Of a stretch of DNA of 64,000 nt, positions 17,429 to 27,220 are shown piece by piece. The stretch lies in the NCBI GenBank assembly GCA_017403825.1, contig JAFRDO010000027.1:172616-236615 (forward strand), written 5' to 3'. The notes below the pieces were generated by a model that had not been told where the DNA came from, ran no database searches, and saw only the letters and a list, made by a program, of their open reading frames with translations. The first letter of the stretch is position 1. The number at the start of each line of letters is the position of its first letter. The DNA comes from Kiritimatiellia bacterium (lineage in GTDB: Bacteria; Verrucomicrobiota; Kiritimatiellia; RFP12; UBA1067). The position numbers and the translations under genes were made by a program.

Positions 17429-18447
17429 AGATTCTCGTCACAGGCTCGGCTGGATTCATCTGCGGCTATCTCGTCGAGGAGCTGCTTAACAACGGGCACG
17501 AGGTCGTCGGCATCGACAACTTCTCGAAGTACGGGCCGGTAAAGAAGAGCTACGACAATCACCCGAACTACCACTTCACGCGCGGCGACGTGAAGGACCT
17601 TGACCTCATGAAGTCGCTCGTCAAGGACTGCGACCAGGTGCTCGGCGCGGCCGCGATGATCGGCGGCATCTCCTATTTCCACACATTCGCCTACGACCTG
17701 CTGGCGGAAAACGAGAGGATCGCCGCCGCCACGTTTGACGCCGCCATATGGGCAAAGAAGAATGCGAAGCTGAAGAAGATCAACGTGCTCTCGTCGTCCA
17801 TGGTCTTCGAGAATACGGACGTCTACCCCACACCGGAGACGGAGGCGCGGAGGTGTCCGCCGCCGTCCAGCACCTACGGCTTCCAGAAGCTTGCGTGCGA
17901 ATACTTCGCACAGGGCGCGTGGGAGCAGTACAAGCTGCCGTACACCGTGATCCGTCCGTTCAACTGCGTAGGCACCGGCGAAAAGCGCGCGCTCTGCGAC
18001 ACGGAAATCGAGAGCGGCAACGTGAAGCTCGCCATGAGCCACGTCGTGCCGGATCTCGTGCAAAAGGTGGTCAAAGGGCAAGACCCTCTGCACATCCTAG
18101 GCGCGGGCAACCAGGTGCGCCACTACACCTACGGCGGCGATCTTGCGCGCGGCATCAGGCTTTGCATCGAAAGGCCCGAGGCTGAGAACGAAGACTTCAA
18201 CCTCTCGACGCCGGCGTCGACCACGGTCCTCGAGCTTGCCGAGAACATCTGGAACCGCGTCCACAAGGGCGCAAAGCCGTTCCGCTACACAAGCGACGAG
18301 CCGTTCAAGTACGACGTGCAGAAGCGCGTGCCGGCCGTGGAGAAGGCGGCCAAGCTGCTGGGTTTCCGCGCGGAGACCACGCTCGACCAGATCCTTGACG
18401 AAGTAATGCCCTGGATCGTGGAACAAATCCGGATTGGCGGCATTTGA
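17425..18447 (+). CDS. NAD-dependent sugar epimerase/dehydratase (extended SDR)
   Basis: 340 residues. The glycine-rich loop reads GSAGFICG, with Cys where the third loop Gly (GxxGxxG) is usual. The catalytic tetrad is seen as LSSSMVFEN and STYGFQKLACEY (Y-x3-K). RPFNCVGTGEKR and the late HYTYGGDLARGI fit nucleotide-sugar epimerases. Substrate is unknown; pairing with the dehydrogenase suggests epimerisation of a uronate. The start overlaps the previous stop (ATGA). Confidence 0.82.
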   Translation: MKILVTGSAGFICGYLVEELLNNGHEVVGIDNFSKYGPVKKSYDNHPNYHFTRGDVKDLDLMKSLVKDCDQVLGAAAMIGGISYFHTFAYDLLAENERIAAATFDAAIWAKKNAKLKKINVLSSSMVFENTDVYPTPETEARRCPPPSSTYGFQKLACEYFAQGAWEQYKLPYTVIRPFNCVGTGEKRALCDTEIESGNVKLAMSHVVPDLVQKVVKGQDPLHILGAGNQVRHYTYGGDLARGIRLCIERPEAENEDFNLSTPASTTVLELAENIWNRVHKGAKPFRYTSDEPFKYDVQKRVPAVEKAAKLLGFRAETTLDQILDEVMPWIVEQIRIGGI

Positions 18448-19178
18448 GCGCACGGGTCATCATTGCAATCCCCGTCTACAACGAAGGGGAGAACATCCGT
18501 GCGACCCTGACGGAACTTGACGCCAAGGTACGCGTGGACGCGGAAACGTGGCTCGTCTACGACAGGGACGACGACACGACCCTTGCACCTGCACGCGAAC
18601 TCGAGAACAAGACGAGGCTTCCGTTCCGTCTCGTCCGCAACAAGTACGGACGCGGGGCCCTGAACGCGATAAAGACAGGCCTTGAGGACGCGCCGGGCGA
18701 GCTCGTAGTGGTGACCATGGCCGATCTCTGCGACCCGCCCGAGGTCATAAACGACATGGTGGCCGTCGCCGACCGCGACGGCGCCGACATAGTATGCGCC
18801 TCCAGGTACATGAAAGGCGGGCACCAGTTCGGCGGACCAAGGTTCAAAGGGTTCCTCTCACGCACGGCGGGCCTGCTCCTCTGCTGGTTCGCACGCTTGC
18901 CGACGCATGACCCAACCAACAGCTTCAAGCTCTACCGCAGGAAATTCCTCGACTCGGTGAAGGTCGAATCTACCGGAGGCTTTGAGCTGGGGCTGGAGCT
19001 TGTAGTGAAATGCCGCGCGATGGGCGGCAAGATAGCCGAAGTCCCGACCACCTGGCGCGACCGTGTCGCCGGCAAGAGCAACTTCAAGCTCTGGAAGTGG
19101 CTTCCCAAATATCTCCGCTGGTTCTTTTACGCGTTTCTGCATGGCAACAACTCCTGCAAAAGGCCGCCGGCGGAATGA
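18444..19178 (+). CDS. Family 2 glycosyltransferase (dolichyl-phosphate-mannose synthase-like)
   Basis: 244 residues. The N-terminal strand VIIAIPVYNEGENI and the DxD-like MADLCDP are typical of GT2 polyprenyl-phosphate sugar transferases, as is the C-terminal WRDRVAGKSNFKL. The start is a TTG at 18444 overlapping the TGA of the epimerase; the next ATG is inside the fold. No membrane anchor is seen. It would charge a lipid carrier with a sugar, feeding the GT-C-like protein encoded next. Confidence 0.82.
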   Translation: MSARVIIAIPVYNEGENIRATLTELDAKVRVDAETWLVYDRDDDTTLAPARELENKTRLPFRLVRNKYGRGALNAIKTGLEDAPGELVVVTMADLCDPPEVINDMVAVADRDGADIVCASRYMKGGHQFGGPRFKGFLSRTAGLLLCWFARLPTHDPTNSFKLYRRKFLDSVKVESTGGFELGLELVVKCRAMGGKIAEVPTTWRDRVAGKSNFKLWKWLPKYLRWFFYAFLHGNNSCKRPPAE

Positions 19179-20980
19179 CTGGACTCCTTGAGCGCCTTCT
19201 GCAAGAACTTACGCAAGGCCCTTGTGCTGCAGGCATTCCGCGCGAAGTGCTTTTGCGTTCGCTGACCGGCACGGCGGCAGCCAGCGCGGCACTAGCGGTG
19301 ACGCTTGTCGCGCTCTTTCTCCTGCGCAAGAGGATTCGCGCCCTTCTCAATCGTTTCGAAGATACAAAGATCTTCACCTTTGCGCTGACGGCGCTCACTG
19401 TGCTTTCGCTTCCCGATCCGGCGTTCCCGTTGCGTCCCGGACTCGATTATTCGTGGCAATGGATGCTCAACCACCTGGCTTTAGGCAGAGCGTGGGGCGA
19501 ATCCATCGTATTCACCTACGGTCCGCTCGGCTGGCTGCTGTGTCCGACCGGAAGATGGGCCACTGTCCTGCTCGCACTGGCGGCCAACGCATGCTTCTGT
19601 GTCCTCTGGATATGGAGCGTCCGCAAGATATATCTTTCCTCAGAGAACGGACGCGTCGCGGCATGGGGCCTGATCATCACAATGTTCTTTCCGCAGATGA
19701 CCATGGAATGGAGATGGATCGCGCTGTCGATAGTCATGGTGCGGACGTCTTGTCTGGCGGCAGGGACCATTTCGGCGGTGCTGGCGTTCATGAAGTTCAG
19801 TTCGCTGATAATGGCAGTCGGAACACAACTCTTCATGCTTATGCTGGCGACGGACAACAGGAGACGGCGATTCTTGAATTATGCCGTCGGTCTTGCCGTG
19901 ACGTTCGCAATCCTGTCTGCTGCGATCTTCCCTTCCACGAACGCTCTCTTCATGTGGCTGACCGATTCAATCCAGATCGCCATCGGCTACAACCGCCACA
20001 TGCTTGTCGGCAAGGGCTTTCTGGAACTGGCGCTGCCGATTGTCGCATTCGCGGTTCTGGTCCACAAGCCGCGTCACATCCTGGCACTTATTCCGCTCGC
20101 TCCTTTTCTTTACTGCGTGGCAAAATACAGCTGGGTGCGGCAAGGAATCGGACCGTTCCTTTATGCCCTTACGATAGCGGCTGCACTATTGGCGGAGAAG
20201 TTTGCGTCCGACCGCCGGCGCTTCCTGCTGACGGCGGCGACGTTCGTTATGATAGGCTACGGGCTGACCTGGCCGCGGTTCTTCGCTGCGAACCAGACGT
20301 ACGTGGCATTCCCATTCGGCGTAAATCCAGCCGGAACGCTGCGGACACTCATACTGCCGCATGCGGTCAAGAAGATCGAGTCCGACACAGTGGCATCGCT
20401 TGCCGGACACAAACTTCCGCCGCGCATCAGGTCGGCGATAGGTGACGCAACCATACAGCTTCTTCCGCATGAATTCGCTCCGGCCATGGCGGACCCGTCG
20501 CTACGAATCGTTCCTTACGCCACCATGCAAATGTACTCGACATATACGGCGAAACTGGACAAGCTGGCCGCCAGGTCGTACAGCTCGGCAGAAGCGCCGG
20601 AATTCATCGTCATTGACACGGACAACCTTTCCATCGACGGCAAGAACGCCTTTTTCGACTGTCCGCGCACATGGAATGCCATTCACGCGAATTATTCGCT
20701 CATGAATACTTCGGACGAGGGACGATGGCTCCTCTTGAAGCGGCGCACCTCCCCGATTCCAACGGTCTGCGACCGGCAGATAGACGTGCCAGGCGAGACG
20801 CTTGCGGAAAAACTGATCGCGATCCTGTTCCGTGGCAAGTTGCACTATGCCGACATCGAGACCCCGAAAGGGACGATGAAACACGTGCGCGTCAACCCTT
20901 CGGTACTGAAAGATCCCATAGACCGGGACCTCCCTTTCGCGGCAACCGAACTAGCCGACTACATGCGGCATACGCCTTGA
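19175..20980 (+). CDS. Polytopic membrane protein with soluble C-terminus, GT-C-like
   Basis: 601 residues from the ATG at 19175, which overlaps the GT2 stop (ATGA). About ten membrane helices (residues 30-430) are followed by a soluble domain of about 170 residues. The first large loop has RPGLDYSWQWMLNHLALGRAWGES and FTYGPLGWL, a pattern seen in uncharacterised bacterial GT-C-like proteins. I do not recognise a named family. Inferred role: membrane sugar transferase or polymerase using the product of the GT2 enzyme. It ends nine bases from the convergent kinase gene and no terminator is seen between them. Confidence 0.65.
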   Translation: MTGLLERLLQELTQGPCAAGIPREVLLRSLTGTAAASAALAVTLVALFLLRKRIRALLNRFEDTKIFTFALTALTVLSLPDPAFPLRPGLDYSWQWMLNHLALGRAWGESIVFTYGPLGWLLCPTGRWATVLLALAANACFCVLWIWSVRKIYLSSENGRVAAWGLIITMFFPQMTMEWRWIALSIVMVRTSCLAAGTISAVLAFMKFSSLIMAVGTQLFMLMLATDNRRRRFLNYAVGLAVTFAILSAAIFPSTNALFMWLTDSIQIAIGYNRHMLVGKGFLELALPIVAFAVLVHKPRHILALIPLAPFLYCVAKYSWVRQGIGPFLYALTIAAALLAEKFASDRRRFLLTAATFVMIGYGLTWPRFFAANQTYVAFPFGVNPAGTLRTLILPHAVKKIESDTVASLAGHKLPPRIRSAIGDATIQLLPHEFAPAMADPSLRIVPYATMQMYSTYTAKLDKLAARSYSSAEAPEFIVIDTDNLSIDGKNAFFDCPRTWNAIHANYSLMNTSDEGRWLLLKRRTSPIPTVCDRQIDVPGETLAEKLIAILFRGKLHYADIETPKGTMKHVRVNPSVLKDPIDRDLPFAATELADYMRHTP

Positions 20981-20989
20981 GACAGGTGA

Positions 20990-22024
20990 TCAGGCATGGG
21001 CAATCCGCAACCCCGAATCATCAAGGCGAATCCCGATCTCGCGAATGCCGCCGCCAAGTGCGGTGATTTCGCCGAGCATTTCCGCCTGACTTCTCTTGTC
21101 TCCGTTCGAAAGCAGCGTGACCGAACCGCCGTCGCCACCGGCGCCGTTCACCTTCCAGCCGATGGCGCCATGCCGCTTGGCAATGTCAAACACCTTGCGC
21201 GCGGTCTCGGAAACAAGAGACGGGTGTAGATTCGCCTGCGCTTCAGTATTGCGTATCATCGCCTGCCCGAATGCCGAAAGGTCTCCGCTAAGGAGCGCGT
21301 CCCGGCCAGCCACAGCCTCGCGGCGGAACGGCTCTATCCTGGCGTCGGAATCTGCGTCGTTCGCAAGTCCGCTGATCACGTCGCTGTGGACCGTGGTCGA
21401 ATAATGCGGCCGGCCGAGAAAGACGAGCGACAGGCGGGACTCCAGTTCCGCACGAACGCCTTGCCTGACAGGAACCCTGGACACTTTTGCGTTCGGGTAG
21501 TCCGTCATCTCGATGTAGCAAATGCCGCCATAGGCCGAGCAAATCTGATCTTGAATTCCGCTCTGCTGCCGAAGGACCACCGTCTCGACTTCATGGGCCT
21601 TGGCTGCCAGCTCGTTCGGCATCATCCTGCGGGTGCTTGCCGTCAGGCAATCGAGCGCCCCGAGGAGCGCCACAGTAATCGCGGCGGAAGTTCCGGTCGA
21701 AGAGCCGCCCGGAACGGACGAATGGAGCGACACCTCCACGTCCAACCCGCGCGGGATCGGCAGGGACTTGACGCAAGCGTCCAGCAGCGGGTGCTTGCCG
21801 AAGGTTATGTTCCGCGGATCGAGTCCGTATCGGTCGCCGTAATCGTCGACAGAAATGAAGAAGCGCTCGCCGGCGGCCGAGGCGTCATCCACCTCAATTA
21901 TGCACTGCGCCGCCGGCCGCACCGCAATGTTCAAGACGTTGCCGTGCTTTGCGAACCAAGTATCCGACCATCCGCCGAGATCGCATATGCGAATGGGGGC
22001 AAAGGCTATATAGGTATGTTTCAT
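20990..22024 (-). CDS. hddA: GHMP kinase, D-glycero-D-manno-heptose 7-phosphate kinase-like
   Basis: 344 residues. The three GHMP motifs are present: N-terminal PIRICDLGGWSD, the phosphate loop PGGSSTGTSAA and the C-terminal NGAGGDGGSVTLL. Homologues phosphorylate heptose 7-phosphate or fucose at C1, on the way to a GDP-sugar. HddA is the closest by motif wording; L-fucokinase-like activity is possible. The start overlaps the lyxose isomerase stop by four bases. Confidence 0.75.
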   Translation of the reverse strand: MKHTYIAFAPIRICDLGGWSDTWFAKHGNVLNIAVRPAAQCIIEVDDASAAGERFFISVDDYGDRYGLDPRNITFGKHPLLDACVKSLPIPRGLDVEVSLHSSVPGGSSTGTSAAITVALLGALDCLTASTRRMMPNELAAKAHEVETVVLRQQSGIQDQICSAYGGICYIEMTDYPNAKVSRVPVRQGVRAELESRLSLVFLGRPHYSTTVHSDVISGLANDADSDARIEPFRREAVAGRDALLSGDLSAFGQAMIRNTEAQANLHPSLVSETARKVFDIAKRHGAIGWKVNGAGGDGGSVTLLSNGDKRSQAEMLGEITALGGGIREIGIRLDDSGLRIAHA

Positions 22025-22701
22025 GCCGGTGGGTATTCATTGCAGAGCACCCGGATCGGGGGCTCGTCCTCAACTATCTTCGAGTAGCGTGACACGGGAT
22101 CAAGGAAGAAGTTGTCGGTGTTGTCGTCATTAACCCTGGAGACTTCCCCAAGGATCAGATCGCCAGTTCCCGGACGCGGGAACAGCGAATGGGCTACATA
22201 CGGCGTAAGCGTCATGGAATCGCCTGGCCGGACATGGATTTCTTCTCCTGGACAAAACGTTCGCTTGAATCCATCCATGGCGACAGACACCGCCGAGTCG
22301 AGCGGACGATATGTGTTCGGATCCACATTCCACAGCCGTACGGCAAGTTCACCGCCGACACGGTTGATTATGTCCTCCGTCTTGAACGCATGGCAATGGC
22401 TCGGCATAACCTGGCCGTCTTTCATCAGGATATACTTCTCGCAATACGGGACGCCTACCGTCTGGTCATCGACCAAGCCATTCCTTACCGTGTATAGCAC
22501 TGCGCCGACTTTTTCGAAGTCCCCGCTCCCGAAATCGGTAACATCCCAGCCCAAGGAAAGCCTGCGCACGGCATCAAGTTCGCTGCGCCTGGACTGGACC
22601 TCCTCTGGAGACCAGCTAGCGAGCGAAGGAAGCCTTATGCCATTTGCATCAAGAGTCTCAATCGCCCACCTGATCGCCGAATTTACTTCCGACCGCTTCA
22701 T
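22021..22701 (-). CDS. D-lyxose ketol-isomerase family
   Basis: 226 residues. VGVPYCEKYILMKDGQVMPSH followed by CHAFKTEDIINRVGG is the signature of the EcSI/YdaE-type D-lyxose isomerase cupin; H, H and E of that stretch and a later AHSLF histidine bind the metal. The enzyme interconverts D-lyxose and D-xylulose and often D-mannose and D-fructose. It is paired with the heptokinase-like gene, so in this context it may supply a precursor for an activated surface sugar. The ATG is six bases past a -10 box: leaderless. Confidence 0.82.
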   Translation of the reverse strand: MKRSEVNSAIRWAIETLDANGIRLPSLASWSPEEVQSRRSELDAVRRLSLGWDVTDFGSGDFEKVGAVLYTVRNGLVDDQTVGVPYCEKYILMKDGQVMPSHCHAFKTEDIINRVGGELAVRLWNVDPNTYRPLDSAVSVAMDGFKRTFCPGEEIHVRPGDSMTLTPYVAHSLFPRPGTGDLILGEVSRVNDDNTDNFFLDPVSRYSKIVEDEPPIRVLCNEYPPA

Positions 22702-22707
22702 GGCGAA

Positions 22708-22713
22708 ATTATA
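22708..22713 (-). promoter_or_regulatory. Extended -10 box (leaderless)
   Basis: TTTTGG-TATAAT, six bases before the isomerase ATG. A TTGCCA about 18 bases upstream could be a -35. Confidence 0.72.
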
Positions 22714-22757
22714 CCAAAACCCTTATTGCAATGGCAACGGTCGCATTGTCACGCGCA

Positions 22758-23996
22758 TTATCGCATGAGATTCTCGAGCGAAGCCCTGAACCTGCGGATA
22801 GAGAAGTGCTCCAGCACGTCCTCCTTGGCGCGTTGGCCGATTCGCGCGCACAAGCCGGAATCGCCCCTCAACCGACGCAAGGCGTCTGCCGCGAACGCAA
22901 CGTCGGGATCCGCCCATTTGGTGACGTATGTGTAGGTCAGGTGATCTCGCTGATTGTCCCGCGGCGCGACAATCCGGAAGGGAACCGGAATGGAATTCTC
23001 CGGCGTACAGAATTCGGTTGTAGAGGAGTAATCCGTCACTACCACCGGCTTTCCGAGCGACATGGCCTCGGCAACGCCAAGGCCGAATCCCTCTCCACGG
23101 TGGAGCGAAAGGTAAACATCGCAGGCATCTGTCAGTCCGTATATCTCAGAGCTGCTCACATATGAATGGATCATAAGGAATCGGTCTCCGATTCCCAATT
23201 CCGCCGCAAGCCGCTCAAGGCTTTCGACCCGTTGGGGATATTGCCGGGAACGCATGGTCTTGAACACAAGAAAAGCCTTCGCATCATCTCTGAACGCTGC
23301 GGCAAAGGCCCGCATCGCACCATCTGGATTCTTGCGGCTGAACCCTGATCCAAAGTCGAAGTTAAAGAACACTGCAAAAGCATCCAGCGGTATCCCGAAA
23401 CGGGCACGGACCTCGTCACGCGGCAATAGGTTTCCAAAGTTGGGACGAAACGGATAGAGCAGCTTGGATACCTTCACCGATGCAGGCAGCTCATGTCTCA
23501 TCGTCTCGACGACGAAGTCCGACATTCCTATCACATGCGATTTCTTGGCAAATGCCGGATAGACCGGCAGGAATCCATTTTCGAATTCCCAAAAGACGAT
23601 ATTGGCACAGCCTGCTGCAATCTGCTTGTCCACGACGCCATTAAACATCTCTATTACGACAGGGTGGCGTCGGATCCTGAACTGTGACGGCGGTGTCGTC
23701 AGTTCAAGAATGCCGGTTTGCGCAGGATCCTCGCCTTCTCCCGTATTCAACGCCTGATATGGAACACCCGCATCATGAATTGCAAAAAGGAGATCTCGCA
23801 TAACCTTGCCGAGGGAATCCTGTCCCGTGAAAGAGCCTACGAGCGTCACGCCCCTTTCCGGGCAGACGTCCTTACATCTGGCATTCCGCCGAAGAAACCG
23901 CTTCAGCCTGAACTCTTTCCACTTGATGCGCGCCCAGAGAATGACGCCTCTCAGGCCATATCTGGCAACCCTTCTTGCATAATCTAACAGTGTCAC
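22758..23996 (-). CDS. Glycosyltransferase, GT4-type (family 1 group)
   Basis: 412 residues. GT-B fold marks: HRGEGFGLGVAEAMSLGKP (the E-x7-E donor site) and VVVTDYSSTTEF, with FVVETMRHEL and GIGDRFLMI in between. It transfers a nucleotide-sugar-linked sugar, probably retaining. The start is a GTG at 23996 with GGGGGC twelve bases upstream; the previous stop is at 24009. It is the last gene of the hydrogenase-flippase-GT4 transcription unit. Confidence 0.82.
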   Translation of the reverse strand: MTLLDYARRVARYGLRGVILWARIKWKEFRLKRFLRRNARCKDVCPERGVTLVGSFTGQDSLGKVMRDLLFAIHDAGVPYQALNTGEGEDPAQTGILELTTPPSQFRIRRHPVVIEMFNGVVDKQIAAGCANIVFWEFENGFLPVYPAFAKKSHVIGMSDFVVETMRHELPASVKVSKLLYPFRPNFGNLLPRDEVRARFGIPLDAFAVFFNFDFGSGFSRKNPDGAMRAFAAAFRDDAKAFLVFKTMRSRQYPQRVESLERLAAELGIGDRFLMIHSYVSSSEIYGLTDACDVYLSLHRGEGFGLGVAEAMSLGKPVVVTDYSSTTEFCTPENSIPVPFRIVAPRDNQRDHLTYTYVTKWADPDVAFAADALRRLRGDSGLCARIGQRAKEDVLEHFSIRRFRASLENLMR

Positions 23997-24008
23997 TGAC
24001 TTGCCCCC

Positions 24009-25364
24009 TCACTCGCCTTCCGAAGGCTTTTGCCCTGAGCGAACGGTAAAGACATCAACGGCGAGCAAGACTGCGCAAATCACGTTGAACACGAGAAATG
24101 TCATCACGAGAAATGACAGGCGGTTGGGGTTGATGGAATCGATTGCGGCCCGAAGCCCTGCAGGCACGAGATCGCCGAAGAACACACATCCGGAGATGCT
24201 GAGGAGAAGAAGCGCCTTGATCGCGAACAACGGCACAAGATACCACAAAAAACCGAAACGATCCTGCGCCATCTCGAATGAGACGAGGCACGTCACAGCT
24301 ATGCCGACCGCGCCGTTGAGCGCCAGGAGCGCCATCTCGTCGGAAAAACCGACGTAGGGACGCCAAACGGACGTCAGCGACAGCAGCCATTCGCCTCCGA
24401 CGGCCAGCAGCCCCGCAACCAGCGCACCCGAAGCGGCGCACCCGAACATCGCATGTCGGATCAGTCGAAGCGACTTCGCGTCCTTGCTGCCGCATGTCGA
24501 CGCCATCGGGAAGAGGAGAAACGCAAAGGCGCTGCCGAAATACGCGGCGACCTCCGAAAAACGGGATATGACATAATAGCCGGCCGAGTCGAACGCGGGA
24601 AGCCGATGGCGGACGAGCATCATGTCCACATTCCCCGCAACTGTCGTCGCAACCGTCCAGAGCAAGACGGGCAGGGTATAGCAAAGGATCTTCCGTCCGT
24701 CCTCACGCAGGTACGGCACGGCGCGGACCGTGCGGCGGAGCAGGCTGCGGCAGGCCCAGAGTCCGCCGGCTATCGTCACGCCCGGCTGCGCGGCCTGGCC
24801 CACGAAATACGCCGAAAGCGGACGGAACGGTAGCAGCACGACAAAGGTGACGAGCCGGAACGGGGCTGATATCGCGTTGATGGCAACGGCCGCATCGAAC
24901 TTCCCAAGCCCCTGCACGGCAGAGTTGACAATAGAGGAAAGCGTCCCCAGCAACGCAACGGCAACGACAAGGACGCCCAGACTGCCCTTCCCAATCCACA
25001 ACCGCTCAAAAAAGAACGGCAGTGCAAACGCAGCAATCAGGAACGACACGAGCAACAGCGCCGCGGACGCGACGAAGGCATCGCGAAACATAGCCTTCGC
25101 CTTTCCCAGCTCGCCGCTCTTCGAGTAGATGGCGAGAAAGCGCGTAAGCGGCGTTGTAACTACGGCGAACGGGAGACCGACGATGCCGACGATGGAGAGG
25201 AGCGGCAGAACCGCGCCCAGCTCCTGCATCGGCACGTATTTCGGCACGAGCCAGATGCCGATGACCATGTTGACGGCATCGCCAAAGCGCTGCGCCATGA
25301 ACAGCAACACCGTGTACCACCACAGGTCGCCGAGCTTCGCGTGGACTCTGCCGAGGAGCGTCAT
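24009..25364 (-). CDS. Oligosaccharide flippase (MATE/MOP, Wzx-like)
   Basis: 451 residues from the ATG at 25364; a GTG at 25382 is an alternative start only eight bases from the hydrogenase stop. About 12-14 helices, the first following a short amphipathic N-terminus (GDLWWYTVLLFMAQRFGDAVNM). SIVNSAVQGLGKFDAAVAIN and MMLVRHRLPAFDSAGYYVISRF fit polysaccharide-biosynthesis flippases. It would move lipid-linked oligosaccharide across the membrane for the surrounding glycan enzymes. It lies directly behind hydA, with no terminator in the gap. Confidence 0.78.
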   Translation of the reverse strand: MTLLGRVHAKLGDLWWYTVLLFMAQRFGDAVNMVIGIWLVPKYVPMQELGAVLPLLSIVGIVGLPFAVVTTPLTRFLAIYSKSGELGKAKAMFRDAFVASAALLLVSFLIAAFALPFFFERLWIGKGSLGVLVVAVALLGTLSSIVNSAVQGLGKFDAAVAINAISAPFRLVTFVVLLPFRPLSAYFVGQAAQPGVTIAGGLWACRSLLRRTVRAVPYLREDGRKILCYTLPVLLWTVATTVAGNVDMMLVRHRLPAFDSAGYYVISRFSEVAAYFGSAFAFLLFPMASTCGSKDAKSLRLIRHAMFGCAASGALVAGLLAVGGEWLLSLTSVWRPYVGFSDEMALLALNGAVGIAVTCLVSFEMAQDRFGFLWYLVPLFAIKALLLLSISGCVFFGDLVPAGLRAAIDSINPNRLSFLVMTFLVFNVICAVLLAVDVFTVRSGQKPSEGE

Positions 25365-25389
25365 GCCGGGACGACGGCGCACCGCGCCG

Positions 25390-27201
25390 TCATCCGAAGC
25401 GGTATACGTCGATCTTCTTGTAGCCGGTGTGCAGGAGGTGATGCGCCTTCTCGCCGCCCTGAGCGCCAGTCTTGCCGTCGAGGAAGGAATCGTAGAGTTC
25501 CTTGACCTCGGGGTTCAGGTGCGACATGCGGAGCGTGCACTTCTCGTCATCGGCGTAGAGGCCGGCCGTGCGCTGCGCGCGCACCTCGTCCGTCGCAAGG
25601 CAGGGCTGTCCGCCGCCGCCGATGCAGCCGCCGCGGCACGCCATGACCTCGATGAAGTCGTAGCGCGGCTTGACGCCGTTCTTCCTGTCCTCGCGGATCT
25701 GGTCCAGCACCTTCTCGACGTTGCCCATCTGGTGCGCGACGGCGATGTTGACCTTCGTGCCCTTGATGTCAATGGTCGCTGTCTTGACGCCATCCATGCC
25801 ACGCACCTCCTTGAAGTCGATGCTGGGCGGCTGGGCTTCGCCGGTGATGAGGCAATAGGCCGTGCGGAGGGCGGCCTCCATGACGCCGCCGGTGACGCCG
25901 AAGATCGTGCCTGCGCCGGTATAAGCGCCGAGCAGCTTGTCGGCCGGCTCCTCGGGGAGCGAAGAGAAGTCGATGCCTGCCGCCTTGATCATGCGGGCAA
26001 GCTCGCGGGTCGTAAGCACAACGTCCGTATCCTGGAAGCCGGTCGAGTTCATGTGCTCGTCGCGGATGATCTCGTGCTTCTTGGCCGTGCAGGGCATGAT
26101 CGAAGTGACATGCACCTTGGCGGGGTCGACGCCGTTCTTCTCGGGCCAGTAGCTCTTGCAGAGAGCGGACTGCATCTGCTGCGGCGATTTCGCGGTCGAG
26201 AAGTTCTCGGTGAAGTCGGGAGCGTACTTCTCCATCCAGTCGGTCCAGGCCGGGCAGCAGCTGGTGAGGAGCGGAAGCTCGCCGCCCTCCGTGAAGCGCT
26301 TGATGAACTCGGTGCCCTCCTCCATGATCGTGACGTCGGCGGAGAAGTTAGTGTCGAACACCTTGTTGAAGCCGAGACGGCGGAGCGCGGCATAGATCTT
26401 GCCGGTAGTGAGCGTGCCGGGCTTCATGCCAAAGGCTTCGCCGAGCGCGACGCGGACGGCCGGGGCGATCTGCACGAGGCAGACCTTCTCGGGATCCTGC
26501 AGCGCGGCCCAGACCTTCTTCGTCTCGTCGTTCTCGTAGATGGCGCCCACGGGGCAGTGCGCGGAGCACTGGCCGCACTTGATGCAGGGCGACTCGGCGA
26601 GCTTGACGCCGGCGGCAGGGGCCATGACCGTCTTCTCGCCGCGGCCGATGAACTCAAGCGCCCAGACGTTCTGCATCTCCTGGCACACCTCGGCGCAGCG
26701 GCCGCACTTGATGCACTTGTCGGAGTTGAGCACGATGGACGGCGTGGAGTTGTCGACGTCGCGGTGAATGACCTCGCGCGGGAACGGTATGTCGCGAATG
26801 CCGAAGTCGGCTGCGATCGCCTGCAGTTCGCAGGAGCCGGAGCGCGGGCACTGCAGGCAGTCCTGCGGGTGGTTTGCGAGGATAAGCTCCAGGACGGTGC
26901 GGCGCACCTGCACGATGTCGGGATCGTGGGTGATGATCTTCATCCCGGGCATCGCCTCGGTGCAGCACGCGCGGAGAAGCTTCGGGCTGGGCACGAACTT
27001 GCCGTTGTCGGCCGGGTTGCGGCTCGGCACGAGCTGCCTCACGACGCAGATGCCGCAGCTGGCGCCGGGCTTCAGGTCCGGGTGGTAGCACAGCGTGGGT
27101 ATCTTGACGTTGGCGGCCCTCGCCGCCACGAGAAGGTTGGAGCCCTTCGGCACGCTGACCGCGACGCCGTTGACCTCAAGCGTAATCATTTCGGTTTCCA
27201 T
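25390..27201 (-). CDS. hydA: [FeFe] hydrogenase catalytic subunit
   Basis: 603 residues. An N-terminal 2Fe-2S domain (CYHPDLKPGASCGIC ... CC), a His/Cys 4Fe-4S segment (HPQDCLQCPRSGSC), and two 4Fe-4S clusters (CIKCGRCAEVCQ, CIKCGQCSAHCPVG) precede the H-cluster domain. H-cluster motifs are all present: TSCCPAW, MPCTAKKHE and VMACRGGCIGGGGQP. It makes or uses hydrogen; in this arrangement it partners with NuoF- and NuoE-like subunits as a NADH/ferredoxin-linked (often electron-bifurcating) hydrogenase. It needs HydE, F and G maturases, which are not in the window. Start ATG 27201, 20 bases after hydB. Confidence 0.95.
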   Translation of the reverse strand: METEMITLEVNGVAVSVPKGSNLLVAARAANVKIPTLCYHPDLKPGASCGICVVRQLVPSRNPADNGKFVPSPKLLRACCTEAMPGMKIITHDPDIVQVRRTVLELILANHPQDCLQCPRSGSCELQAIAADFGIRDIPFPREVIHRDVDNSTPSIVLNSDKCIKCGRCAEVCQEMQNVWALEFIGRGEKTVMAPAAGVKLAESPCIKCGQCSAHCPVGAIYENDETKKVWAALQDPEKVCLVQIAPAVRVALGEAFGMKPGTLTTGKIYAALRRLGFNKVFDTNFSADVTIMEEGTEFIKRFTEGGELPLLTSCCPAWTDWMEKYAPDFTENFSTAKSPQQMQSALCKSYWPEKNGVDPAKVHVTSIMPCTAKKHEIIRDEHMNSTGFQDTDVVLTTRELARMIKAAGIDFSSLPEEPADKLLGAYTGAGTIFGVTGGVMEAALRTAYCLITGEAQPPSIDFKEVRGMDGVKTATIDIKGTKVNIAVAHQMGNVEKVLDQIREDRKNGVKPRYDFIEVMACRGGCIGGGGQPCLATDEVRAQRTAGLYADDEKCTLRMSHLNPEVKELYDSFLDGKTGAQGGEKAHHLLHTGYKKIDVYRFG

Positions 27202-27220
27202 TGTCTCAAGCCTTTCTCTC

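Noticed and set aside
20980..20990. Shared terminator between the convergent genes
   Set aside because: The gap is nine bases and no hairpin with a T-run is visible on either side.
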